Assembly (NCBI GenBank): GCA_035642125.1
Contig: DASQSZ010000026.1
Span: 1 to 39,835, forward strand
Direction: 5' to 3'
From: CALAED01 sp937891035
GTDB taxonomy: Bacteria; Actinomycetota; Actinomycetes; Streptosporangiales; Streptosporangiaceae
Length of the DNA: 39,835 nt
The position numbers and the translations under genes were made by a program. The notes below the pieces were generated by a model. The model was not told the DNA's origin and made no database searches. It was given only the letters and a program-made list of their open reading frames with translations. Position 1 is the stretch's first letter. Each line of letters starts with the position of its first letter. Of the stretch, positions 32,848 through 39,835 are shown piece by piece.

Positions 32848-32944
32848 GCACGTCTCGGGTCGGGGCTATCGGTCGGAGGTGGCGTCACCGTGGTCGCCAC
32901 AGTGACTGCGGACCGCGTCCTGCCGATTCATCGGGACGGGTCCA

Positions 32945-34471
32945 TCAGGCGAGCAACGCCCCGCATAGGTCGCCGACGCTCGCGCGGTCGCGCCACAGCC
33001 GCAGGAGCCCGGCCAGCCGAAGCACCTCTTGATGGGTGCGCGCCGAGCTGGTCTCGCGCGCCAGCGCCAGCGCCCGCAGCCCGGCGGTCGCCGCCTCGTC
33101 CGGCTCTTCGGCCGCCGCGTAGGTCAGTCCCTTGAGCGACAGGAAGTAGCCGTAGTCGCGAGCGGAGAAGGTCACCGGCGTCAGCCAGGCGTCGTAGAGG
33201 TCGAGCGCGCGAGCCGGCCGGCCGGCCTTTTCGTAGCAGATGGCGAGTTGCAGGTTGAACAGCGCCTCGTCGTAGTAGGGCGACAGCCATGCGTCCGGAT
33301 CGAGCCTGGCCGGATCATGCCGGGCAAGCAGCGCGCGCGCCTCGTCGAGCCGGTGCTCGACGAGATCGAAGGGGTGCCCGATCATGGCGAGCGCGCGCGC
33401 CTCTTGTTGTGCCGCCTCGGCCAGCACGTGCGGCGGCAGGCGCCAGGGCCCCTCCTGAGCGGCCCGAGCCATCGTCAGCATGCGCAGACCGTCGCGGTCG
33501 TCCCAGGCGGCCTGACTCTTCTTCAGCAGCACATAGCCCTGCATCGCGGAGTCGTTGGTGGCCTGCGCCCACTCCACCGCGCGATCGCGCCAATAGTTGG
33601 CCAGCTCGGGCATGGTGATGTCGCGATAGAACCAGCCGGCCAGCTCGGCGGCCCGGGACCCGGTCCGCAACAGCTCGTGCCGAATCGGGGCCTTGGCCTC
33701 TCTGGCCAGCTGCTCGACGGCCGCGATCATCCCGATGATCACGGGGATGCTGCGCTTGGGGCCGCGGCGCCGGTCGTTCGCCGAGCACTCCTCGAGCTGG
33801 CGGCGAAAGTAGCCAACGACCGCGTCATCGGCGTACCGCCGCGCGTCGGTCAGCGCGATCGCGATGTGCTGGAGCTCGTCGAGGCCGATCGCGGGCAAGG
33901 TGACGGCTCCCACCCCGCGCTTGACGAAGGTCGCGCGGGACAGCTCGGCCATCTGCCGCCATTCGTCGTCATCGCGCGGAAGGCGGCGGGCCGGCTCCGG
34001 CGCTTGCGACGGGCTTGGGACGCCCATGGGACAGCCGGTCTCGGGCGCCCCGGCGAAGACGCCGCTTGCGCATCGGCCGGCGGCTGATGGCTCGGTGAGG
34101 TGGGTCAGCGGGAACCACAGCAGATTTGCCGGGATGCGCAGGATATGCGCCCACTGAACCAGCCTGTCGATATTTTGGATGGGCGGTCCGCTCTCGATGC
34201 GACTCAGTTGCGCCTGCGTGAGGAAGAACCATGAGGCCGCGACGCTTTGCGAGATGGGCCTGCCGTAGGCGTGCGTGCGGAAGGCGCGCGCGATTTTGCC
34301 CATGTGCCGCGTGGCGAGCGCCCGGCGCATCTCATCGGACTCCCAGAAGTGGGCGGGCACCGCAGGAGGCTGAATAAGGACATCCCTGGTCTTCTTGCAG
34401 CAAGCGGCGCATATTTCGCCTGGATTGTCGCGGGCCAGTTGAGTATCGCATTGCCTGCAAAAGCGCTTCAT
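32945..34471 (-). CDS. XRE-family regulator with zinc ribbon and C-terminal helical repeats
   Basis: This 508-residue protein has an N-terminal four-cysteine cluster (FCRQCD...ICAAC; C5, C8, C21, C24). An HTH_XRE domain follows (about 55-130; ARAFRTHAYGRPISQSVAASWFFLTQAQLSRIESG), and then a long all-helical TPR-like domain to the end (about 175-500). Actinomycetes carry many such regulators, which respond to signals through the C-terminal repeats and often control adjacent small genes. Divergent repeats of ATGCGT/ACGCAT upstream (34553-34607) are likely operators. The last gene of the hydrolase side converges on it. Confidence 0.85.
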   Translation of the reverse strand: MKRFCRQCDTQLARDNPGEICAACCKKTRDVLIQPPAVPAHFWESDEMRRALATRHMGKIARAFRTHAYGRPISQSVAASWFFLTQAQLSRIESGPPIQNIDRLVQWAHILRIPANLLWFPLTHLTEPSAAGRCASGVFAGAPETGCPMGVPSPSQAPEPARRLPRDDDEWRQMAELSRATFVKRGVGAVTLPAIGLDELQHIAIALTDARRYADDAVVGYFRRQLEECSANDRRRGPKRSIPVIIGMIAAVEQLAREAKAPIRHELLRTGSRAAELAGWFYRDITMPELANYWRDRAVEWAQATNDSAMQGYVLLKKSQAAWDDRDGLRMLTMARAAQEGPWRLPPHVLAEAAQQEARALAMIGHPFDLVEHRLDEARALLARHDPARLDPDAWLSPYYDEALFNLQLAICYEKAGRPARALDLYDAWLTPVTFSARDYGYFLSLKGLTYAAAEEPDEAATAGLRALALARETSSARTHQEVLRLAGLLRLWRDRASVGDLCGALLA

Positions 34472-34552
34472 CTCGCGTGCCTTTGTCGGGATGCCACCTG
34501 GAGCCGGGTAATGCCGAGTCTAACGATACTACGTAGGAAAGCAATAAGAAGC

Positions 34553-34607
34553 ATGCGTCCAACGCATAGCGATCACGCCGGTGACGCATAAGCGATGCGC
34601 GGCGCAT
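34553..34607. promoter_or_regulatory. Cluster of ATGCGT/ACGCAT operator-like repeats
   Basis: ATGCGT-CCA-ACGCAT (34553-34567) is a perfect dyad. It is followed by ACGCAT (34584-34589) and the dyad ATGCGC-G-GCGCAT (34595-34607). All lie between the divergent XRE gene and the small gene at 34679, so they are probable binding sites for the XRE protein. Confidence 0.6.
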
Positions 34608-34678
34608 GGGCGAGGCTTGAGTGAAACAGCCGAAACACCTGCCTCGCGGACGGCTGTGGCGCGAAGGGGAGCGACTTG

Positions 34679-34981
34679 ATGGGGGACGAGACCTCGGCCG
34701 GATCGATTCTCCGGCACCTCGACGACCTGCGGGTCGCCCTTGATGTGGCCGGATTCGTTACGAAAATCGAGGAGACCGGCCAGTCGCCGCGCGGCTGCCC
34801 ATTTCTGCGCGTCACCAACCCGAAGCTCGCCCAGCTCAGCGAGGCGATCCGGTGTGACCATCACGCGCCCGACGGCGGCGCGCTCTGGTTCTACTGGAGC
34901 TGGGGCGAGCCCATGTGTCCGGCACATGACGTCCACCGAGCGGCGAAGGAGTTGGGACATGTTGTGGGCGACGGTAAATGA
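34679..34981 (+). CDS. Small hypothetical protein, XRE-linked
   Basis: The protein is 100 residues from ATG 34679, with GGGGAG about eight bases upstream. The sequence (ILRHLDDLRVALDVAGFVTKIEE, later LWFYWSWGEPMCPAHDVHRAAKEL) suggests an alpha/beta fold with a Trp-rich strand. I cannot assign a function. Similar small proteins are commonly found beside XRE-type regulators in actinomycetes. It is divergent from the XRE gene and shares the operator-like region with it. Confidence 0.7.
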   Translation: MGDETSAGSILRHLDDLRVALDVAGFVTKIEETGQSPRGCPFLRVTNPKLAQLSEAIRCDHHAPDGGALWFYWSWGEPMCPAHDVHRAAKELGHVVGDGK

Positions 34982-35015
34982 CGGCAATGCCAGCTCTGGC
35001 GGGCATATCTGTAGA

Positions 35016-35234
35016 ATGTCGCCATTGCGCGGATCCCCTGGGCCAGTGGCTGATCCGGTGTTGTGGCTCGCCCGACTTCGCCGGGATTTTCCCGACTGGG
35101 CGTTTCTTTTCGACCCATGGGCATCGACGTGGATGGCTGTACGGGGACGTTATCGGATCGAGATAGCCGCAACGGCGAACGCGCTGCACGACTCGCTCAA
35201 GGACGGACACACACCCCGTCCGCCCAGTAAATGA
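35016..35234 (+). CDS. Small hypothetical protein
   Basis: This 72-residue protein starts at ATG 35016, 34 bases after the preceding gene. The body reads ADPVLWLARLRRDFPDWAFL, then FDPWASTWMAVRGRYRIEIA, an alternating helix-strand pattern like other short actinomycete proteins accompanying XRE regulators. No Shine-Dalgarno is obvious, so coupling to the upstream gene is likely. The function is unknown. A shorter alternative frame at 34978-35166 is less protein-like. Confidence 0.55.
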   Translation: MSPLRGSPGPVADPVLWLARLRRDFPDWAFLFDPWASTWMAVRGRYRIEIAATANALHDSLKDGHTPRPPSK

Positions 35235-35448
35235 TGCGCTTGCACATCGCAAATGCAAGTGCCAACGACTCTGCACATGTATCCGACCACTGCACGAGAC
35301 AGCTGCCCGGAAATCAGCTCTCAGGGCACATGCGGCGGCTGCGGGTGAGCACTTCCCTCGGGTACCGGCGTCTACCGCCCACCGCTCGCCCGACCGTTCA
35401 TCGCGCGGGTTCGCCCCCGTCGAAGCGGACCCGTTCTGATCGCCGCGC

Positions 35449-36861
35449 TCAGCCGACGAGGACGTTGACCGCCGCCGTCATCTCGGCGAGTGCCTTCTTG
35501 GCGTCGGCGAAGTACATGCCGGTCTTCGGATCGGTGTAGAGCTCGTTGTCGATCCCGGCGTAGCCGTGCCCCATGGACCGCTTGATGACGATGATGTTCT
35601 TCGCCGCGTCGACGTCGAGGATGGGCATCCCCGAGATGGCCGAGCCCGGGCGCCGCGCCGCCGGGTTGGTGACGTCGTTCGCGCCGACAACGAGGGCCAC
35701 ATCGGTCTGCGCGAACTCGGGGTTGACCTCGTCCATCTCCTTGAGTTGCGCGTACGGCACGTTCGCCTCGGCCAGCAGCACGTTCATGTGCCCCGGCATC
35801 CGGCCGGCCACCGGGTGGATGGCGTAGGCCACGGTCACGCCGCGGGCCTCGAGGAGCTCGGCGAGCGCCCGCAGCTCGTGCTGGGCCTGCGCGGCGGCCA
35901 GCCCGTACCCCGGCACCACGATGACCCTGGAAGCGTACGCGAGCTGGATGGCGGCGTCGTCGGCCGACAGCGCCCGCACCTGCCCGCCCGCCCCGCCGAC
36001 CGCGGGGGCGGCGCTGTCGCCGGTGCCGAAGCCGCCCACGATGATGTTGGTCAGCGAACGGTTCATGGCGTCGGCCATCAGCTTGGTCAAGATGGCACCG
36101 GACGCGCCGACCAGCGCCCCGGCGGTGATGAGCACGGTGTTGCCGACGACGAAGCCCGCCATCGCGACGGCCGTCCCGGTGAACGCGTTGAGCAGCGAGA
36201 TCACGACGGGCATGTCGGCGCCGCCGATCGGCATCACCATCGTCACGCCGAACGCCAGCGCGGCCAGGGCGAGCACCGACAGCAGCGCCACCCCGCCGCG
36301 GCCGGCGATGAGGAAGCCCGCCGCCGTCGCCATCGCGACCGCGAGACCGGCGTTGATCAGCCTGGCCGCGGGGAAGATGACCGGCCGGCTGGCCACCACG
36401 CCCTGCAGCTTGCCGGAGGCGATCAGCGAGCCGGAGAACGTCACCACACCGATCACGACGTCCAAGGTGATCGGCACCGAGATCTGCGCGGACATCTCCG
36501 CCGTACCGTGCTCTCTCACCACGTCGTGGACGGCGACCAGCGCGGCCGCGCCGCCGCCCACCGCGTTGAACAGGCTCACCAGCTGAGGCATCGCCGTCAT
36601 CGGGACCCGCCGCGCGGTCACCAGGCCGACGCCGGCGCCGACCAGGGCGCCCGCGGCGAGCACGACCCAGGCGACGGTCCGTACGCTGCCTGCGTGCACC
36701 AGCACGGCGAACGTGGCGGCCACCGCCGTGATCATGCCGGCCGCCGACAGTAGGTTCCCGCGCCGCGCGGTGACCGGCGAGTTCATCAAATGCAGGCCGA
36801 GCACGAAGCAGGTGGCGGCGCCCAGGTAGACGAGCCTGATCACGGTGTCGAACGCGCTCAT
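35449..36861 (-). CDS. pntB: NAD(P) transhydrogenase subunit beta
   Basis: This 470-residue membrane protein has about nine transmembrane helices in its first about 270 residues. The NADP-binding domain III follows (about 305-470): VIVVPGYGLAAAQAQHEL, HPVAGRMPGHMNVLLAEA, VALVVGANDVTNPAA and IVIKRSMGHGYAGIDNELY. With the alpha subunits it couples hydride transfer between NADH and NADP+ to proton flow across the membrane. It is the last gene of pntA1-pntA2-pntB, and GGAGG lies upstream of its start. It supplies NADPH, which fits a redox-stress neighbourhood. Confidence 0.95.
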   Translation of the reverse strand: MSAFDTVIRLVYLGAATCFVLGLHLMNSPVTARRGNLLSAAGMITAVAATFAVLVHAGSVRTVAWVVLAAGALVGAGVGLVTARRVPMTAMPQLVSLFNAVGGGAAALVAVHDVVREHGTAEMSAQISVPITLDVVIGVVTFSGSLIASGKLQGVVASRPVIFPAARLINAGLAVAMATAAGFLIAGRGGVALLSVLALAALAFGVTMVMPIGGADMPVVISLLNAFTGTAVAMAGFVVGNTVLITAGALVGASGAILTKLMADAMNRSLTNIIVGGFGTGDSAAPAVGGAGGQVRALSADDAAIQLAYASRVIVVPGYGLAAAQAQHELRALAELLEARGVTVAYAIHPVAGRMPGHMNVLLAEANVPYAQLKEMDEVNPEFAQTDVALVVGANDVTNPAARRPGSAISGMPILDVDAAKNIIVIKRSMGHGYAGIDNELYTDPKTGMYFADAKKALAEMTAAVNVLVG

Positions 36862-36907
36862 CGCCCCTGCCTCCGCACAGCGCTGATCGAGCCTGCCTGG
36901 CGCGCGT

Positions 36908-37210
36908 TCATTGACTTTCCTTCCGTTCAGCGGGTGGCCGGAACATGTCGAGCATTCGGTCGGTCACCACGTAGCCGCCGACGACGTTCATCGCCGCGAA
37001 CGCCGCCGCCACGAAGGCGATCACATAACCGGTGGCGTCATCGGCCGTGAGGGCGATGATCAGCGCGCCCGACAGCACGATGCCGTGGATGGCGTTGGCC
37101 GCCGACATCAGCGGCGTGTGCAGCGTCGTGGGCACCTTGCTGATGACCTCGAAGCCCACCAGCAGGCTCAGCACGAAGATGCTCAGATCGGTCAGGAACT
37201 CGGCGCTCAT
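36908..37210 (-). CDS. pntA2: NAD(P) transhydrogenase subunit alpha part 2 (membrane portion)
   Basis: This 100-residue protein has three transmembrane helices (LSIFVLSLLVGFEVI, HGIVLSGALIIALTA, YVIAFVAAAFAAMNVVGGYVV), the standard split-off membrane part of PntA in actinobacteria. The start is ATG 37210. Its start region, including the ribosome binding site, lies inside a 25-base direct repeat whose second copy is 93 bases upstream. Confidence 0.92.
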   Translation of the reverse strand: MSAEFLTDLSIFVLSLLVGFEVISKVPTTLHTPLMSAANAIHGIVLSGALIIALTADDATGYVIAFVAAAFAAMNVVGGYVVTDRMLDMFRPPAERKESQ

Positions 37211-37322
37211 CTACTCACTCGCCCTTCTCGTTCGCTGCGCGGACGGCTCGCCCGGGGGCTCGCCGGCCACTTCGCTCACTCGGCGGGCTCGCTCGCGGCT
37301 CATCTACTCACTCGCCCTTCTC
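37205..37322 (-). repeat. Duplicated initiation region between pntA1 and pntA2
   Basis: A perfect 25-base direct repeat occurs at 37205-37229 and 37298-37322. Each copy contains the same ribosome binding stretch and ATGAGC start. The unit is 93 bases long, exactly 31 codons, and the sequence between the copies forms a 30-codon open frame (37303-37211) whose TAG directly precedes the pntA2 ATG. This looks like a tandem duplication or a repetitive intergenic element rather than a gene. Confidence 0.65.
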
Positions 37323-38457
37323 ATGTGCTGCTTCCGGTCGCATGGCTGACGACCTCGCCCGCGTGGGTGACGACGACGCCGGCCTGGATCGGGTCGTCGA
37401 GATCGATGACGACCCGCCCGTCGCGCACCAGATGCCGGAGCATGGCGATGATGTTGCGGGAGTAGGCCGTCGAGGCGGCGCCCGGCATCGTGGTCGGCAG
37501 ATTGTTCGCGCCGATCACCGTTATGCCGCTTTCGGTGACGATCGTCTCGCCCGGTTGTGAGCCCTCGACGTTGCCGCCATGCTCGCTCGCGGCGATGTCG
37601 ATGACGACGGAGCCCGGCCGCATCCCCTTGAGCGCCGCGCCGGTGACCAGCAGCGGCGGACGGCGCCCCGGCACCCGGGCGGTGGTGATGACGACGTCTT
37701 GCTTGGTGATGTGATCGGCCAGCTCGTTTTGCTGATCGTGCTGCTCGTCCTCGGTCAGCGCTCTGGCGTACCCGCCCTCGCCCGAACCCGAAGTGACCGC
37801 GCCGAGCTCGAGGAAGGTGGCACCGAGCGAGTTGACCTCGGCACGCGCCTCCGGCCTGATGTCGTACCCGGAGACCACCGCGCCCAGCCGGCGGGCCGTC
37901 CCGATCGCCTGCAGCCCGGCCACGCCGGTACCGAGCACCAGCACCCGGGCGGGGGGAATGGTCCCGGCGGCGGTGACCAGCAACGGGAAGAAGCCCTCAT
38001 AGGAGTGCGCGGCCAGCACCGCGGCGGCGTATCCGGCGACGTTGTCCTGTGAGGTCAGGGCGTCCATGGACTGCGCCGCGCTCAAGGTCCGCGGCAGGCC
38101 GGCGAAATCGACGGCCGTCACGCCCCGGGCGGCCAGCGCGTCGGCGAGATCAGGGTTGTTCGCCGCGTACAGTGTCCCGATGACGGTCTGGCCGGACCGG
38201 AGGCTCGACACCTCGGGCGGCCCGACGGAAAGGATGATGTCGGCCCGTGCGGCCAGGTCGGCGGTCGGCGCGACCTGTGCGCCGTCGTCGGAGTACGCAC
38301 GGTCGGGGAACCGTGCGGCGGCCCCGGCGCCGGTCTCGATCAATACGGAAAAGCTCGCGTCAGCGTCCCGCAGCCGGCGCGCGGCGTCCGGGGTCAGCGC
38401 CACCCGCCGCTCACCCGGCGCCGCCTCTTTGACGACCCCAACTTTGAGCGTGGCCAT
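37321..38457 (-). CDS. pntA1: NAD(P) transhydrogenase subunit alpha part 1 (NAD-binding)
   Basis: The protein is 378 residues from ATG 38457 behind GAGGAG. It has the alanine dehydrogenase/PntA N-terminal fold: VGVVKEAAPGERRVALTPDAARRL (6-29), ASFSVLIETGAG, and LVLGTGVAGLQAIGTARRLGAVVSGYDIRPE (NAD-binding Rossmann segment). It then has DVVITTARVPGRRPPLLVTGAALKGMRPGSVVIDIA. It binds NAD(H) peripherally on the membrane complex formed with PntA2 and PntB. It is the first gene of the pnt operon. Confidence 0.95.
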   Translation of the reverse strand: MATLKVGVVKEAAPGERRVALTPDAARRLRDADASFSVLIETGAGAAARFPDRAYSDDGAQVAPTADLAARADIILSVGPPEVSSLRSGQTVIGTLYAANNPDLADALAARGVTAVDFAGLPRTLSAAQSMDALTSQDNVAGYAAAVLAAHSYEGFFPLLVTAAGTIPPARVLVLGTGVAGLQAIGTARRLGAVVSGYDIRPEARAEVNSLGATFLELGAVTSGSGEGGYARALTEDEQHDQQNELADHITKQDVVITTARVPGRRPPLLVTGAALKGMRPGSVVIDIAASEHGGNVEGSQPGETIVTESGITVIGANNLPTTMPGAASTAYSRNIIAMLRHLVRDGRVVIDLDDPIQAGVVVTHAGEVVSHATGSST

Positions 38458-38718
38458 ATGACTCTCCTCGTCGATCCCGACGTCACCGCTCGGCCGCACC
38501 CTACCCCGCGAAGTGACCTGCACCGATCGCGGGTCTGTCCACATTGTCGGGTTGGTCGGGAGGCGCCCCCGCGCGAAGGGTGCGAAAGGGCCGGGGCCTG
38601 GGCCGTGCAGCCCCGTCCGCTACGAGACATTCGTCTCTGCCGCGGCCTCCTCAAGCCAATTAGACAGAAAGCCCCTGGCACCGGACGAGGGCGACCGCAC
38701 GATGTTTCCACGTCCGCG
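38458..38718 (-). promoter_or_regulatory. Upstream region of the pnt operon
   Basis: These 261 bases separate the stress protein gene from pntA1 on the same strand. They include the palindrome GAGAC-ATTC-GTCTC (38624-38637), which has the same arm spacing as the DosR-type boxes further right but A in place of a core G. It may be a weak DevR-like site. Confidence 0.35.
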
Positions 38719-39336
38719 TCAAGGACGGGGCGGCGGGGGTCGCCACTCGGCGTCGCCGATGCCTTGAGGCGCTCCGTAACGTAAGAGTTGGAAGGGGCGG
38801 GGCCGGCGCTTCGTACGGCTCACGCGCCCGGTGCGGGAGCGCCGGCGCGTCGGCGCGCCGTCCAGGATCTCCTCGAGCGTGGTGAAGGAGGGAACCGGGA
38901 CGACGACGAGTGTGGCGGGGGAGTGGCGCGCGCAGTAGCCGCCTACCGAGCCGGTCAGCATGCGGGACAGCCTGCCGCGCCCGCTTCGGCCGATGACCAG
39001 CAGATCGCCGTCGTGGGTGAGCCGGGTCAGGGTCTCCGCCGGGTAGCCGTACGGGCACGCGGTGATGACCTCGAGATCCGTCGGGACGGTCATGTCGGCG
39101 AGCATCTCGCACAGTGCGACCGCGCACTCGCGCTGGAGCGTGGCCACGTCGCCCGGCATCGGGATGCCGGCCGATCGGATGCCCGCCTCCGCCGGCGGGA
39201 TCGCGTGCACCATCAGCAGCGGCAGGTCGCGCAGTCGAGCCTCGCCGATCGCCCAGGCCAGTGCCCACCGTGCGGCCGGGCTGTCGTCCACCCCGACGAC
39301 GACGCGCGGAGTCCTGGTCCACCTCTGCTGGGTCAT
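38719..39336 (-). CDS. Universal stress protein
   Basis: The protein is 205 residues from ATG 39336 behind GGGGAGGA. It is a single USP domain: RVVVGVDDSPAARWALAWAI (10-29) and LLVIGRSGRGRLSRMLTGSVGGYCARHSPATLVVVP, the G-2x-G-9x-G(S/T) ATP-binding motif. An Arg-rich C-terminal tail of about 45 residues (TRRRSRTGRVSRTKRRPRPF) is beyond the usual domain. Such proteins are typical members of DosR-type dormancy regulons. Two DosR-like palindromes lie 140 and 395 bases upstream. Confidence 0.9.
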   Translation of the reverse strand: MTQQRWTRTPRVVVGVDDSPAARWALAWAIGEARLRDLPLLMVHAIPPAEAGIRSAGIPMPGDVATLQRECAVALCEMLADMTVPTDLEVITACPYGYPAETLTRLTHDGDLLVIGRSGRGRLSRMLTGSVGGYCARHSPATLVVVPVPSFTTLEEILDGAPTRRRSRTGRVSRTKRRPRPFQLLRYGAPQGIGDAEWRPPPPRP

Positions 39337-39475
39337 GTGTCCTCCCCGCCCGGCGGCGCCGGGTCCACTCCCTTCGCTCGGAGGGCGCTCAGGCCGGTCT
39401 CGCCGGATTTCTCCTGTCACCCTCAGTGCACGCCGTGGGCGGCGGGAACGGCAGAGCCATCCTGCTCCCGGGCCC

Positions 39476-39489
39476 GGGACCTTGGTCCC
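39476..39489. promoter_or_regulatory. DosR/DevR-type box, perfect palindrome
   Basis: GGGACC-TT-GGTCCC is a perfect 14-base dyad that fits the GGGAC-N4-GTCCC core of mycobacterial DosR boxes. It is 140 bases upstream of the universal stress protein start. Confidence 0.6.
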
Positions 39490-39730
39490 TCGTACGGTCC
39501 GTAACCGATGAGGCCGGCGGTGGGCCGTCGCGATGCGGGCGGAGGTCCAGCAGCCGGACGGACCTTCGCCGCCGCCGTGAGCGGCGCGGGCAACGCACCG
39601 CTTGGAGTGTGAAGACACCGCCTCCGCTCGACGCGCCAGGCGAGCGAGAGTGGCCGCGACGTCTCACCCGTGCCGTCTCGTCCCGGGAGTCGTCCGTGTG
39701 GTCCACGTCGCCTGACGCATCGGCGGGCAA

Positions 39731-39744
39731 GGGACTTTGGTCCT
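39731..39744. promoter_or_regulatory. DosR/DevR-type box, second copy
   Basis: GGGAC-TTTG-GTCCT matches the DosR core with one end mismatch and the same spacing as the box at 39476. It is placed where it could serve a divergent gene beyond the right edge as well as the stress protein gene. Confidence 0.55.
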
Positions 39745-39835
39745 CGGCTGGAAGGGCATGCGGCCCTGTCCACAACGCGCGGCGGGTCCTGATGCTTGAC
39801 GGCATGGCCGAGATTCGCGGTATCGAGGTCCGCGT

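Larger units (their letters stand above)
39337..39835. other. Right-end intergenic region
   Basis: These 499 bases show no well-supported gene. Open frames on the minus strand (39389-39805, 39423-39773) are Arg/Pro/Gly-rich and lack protein-like pattern. The region contains two DosR-like boxes. An ATG at 39792 (reading MLDGMAEIRGIEVR to the edge) could begin a divergent gene cut by the window. Confidence 0.4.

Noticed and set aside
34836..35276. 146-residue minus-strand frame opposite the two small hypothetical genes.
   Set aside because: Composition is Arg/Ser/Pro-rich and unlike a protein; the plus-strand frames have better starts and pattern.
37211..37303. 30-codon frame between pntA1 and pntA2 as a real small gene.
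   Set aside because: It arises from a duplicated start region and its composition is that of repeat DNA; better explained as a repeat.
39389..39805. Long minus-strand frame at the right edge.
   Set aside because: Arg/Pro-rich sequence without protein-like pattern, overlapping two regulatory palindromes.

Overview
The window looks like chromosome from a high-GC actinomycete, probably a Streptosporangiales-type filamentous genus. The evidence is the GC bias throughout, GTG/TTG starts, ANTAR and NarL-type regulators, an XRE regulator with a large C-terminal helical domain, and split pntA genes. No rRNA, tRNA, CRISPR array or intact insertion sequence was seen. The genus assignment is inference.

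Region 1 (about 0-22 kb) is a natural-product-type gene cluster built on the aspartate/diaminopimelate (DAP) route. A CGNR zinc-finger regulator stands at the left edge. The plus-strand operon 1086-8057 encodes an MFS exporter, an ATP-grasp amino acid ligase, a SAM methyltransferase, a DapC-like aminotransferase, a DapD-like acyltransferase and a LysA-like decarboxylase. A long hairpin at 8130-8172 separates it from a convergent minus-strand operon (15446 to 8181). That operon encodes an M29-like peptidase, an 18-codon ORF with a perfect ribosome binding site and overlapping alternative hairpins, a second M29-like protein that has lost two predicted metal ligands, a heme-oxygenase-like diiron oxidase, an unknown (perhaps GNAT-like) protein, a hydroxyacid-oxoacid transhydrogenase-type iron alcohol dehydrogenase and an aldehyde dehydrogenase. 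Two more minus-strand units follow: asd-aspartokinase, closed by a strong terminator, and RraA-like plus DUF2817. A divergent LysR regulator with inverted repeats in its promoter lies beyond them, then a DinB-like gene.

Taken together, aspartokinase and Asd would supply aspartate semialdehyde. The DapD, DapC and LysA homologues would build a DAP/lysine-like skeleton, with DUF2817 as a candidate deacylase. The methyltransferase would add a C1 unit, and the diiron oxidase and dehydrogenases would tailor it. The ATP-grasp enzyme would couple it to an amino acid or peptide, and the MFS protein would export it. The MFS/ATP-grasp/methyltransferase/aminotransferase/DapD/LysA set recalls the tabtoxin cluster of Pseudomonas syringae, but no beta-lactam synthetase-like or clavaminate synthase-like gene is present. 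The cluster is therefore best seen as a related but different, probably undescribed, DAP-derived amino acid pathway.

Region 2 (about 22-40 kb) looks like a redox/dormancy-stress neighbourhood. It holds a cyclic-nucleotide-domain histidine kinase, a receiver-thioredoxin reductase-like fusion, a DevR-like response regulator, frameshifted GyrI-like and DoxX-like genes, two GAF-ANTAR proteins, a stand-alone DosS-like dimerisation domain lacking its histidine, class I aldolase, an alpha/beta hydrolase, an XRE regulator with two small genes, the three-gene proton-translocating transhydrogenase (pnt) and a universal stress protein. Two DosR-type palindromes lie upstream of the stress protein gene.
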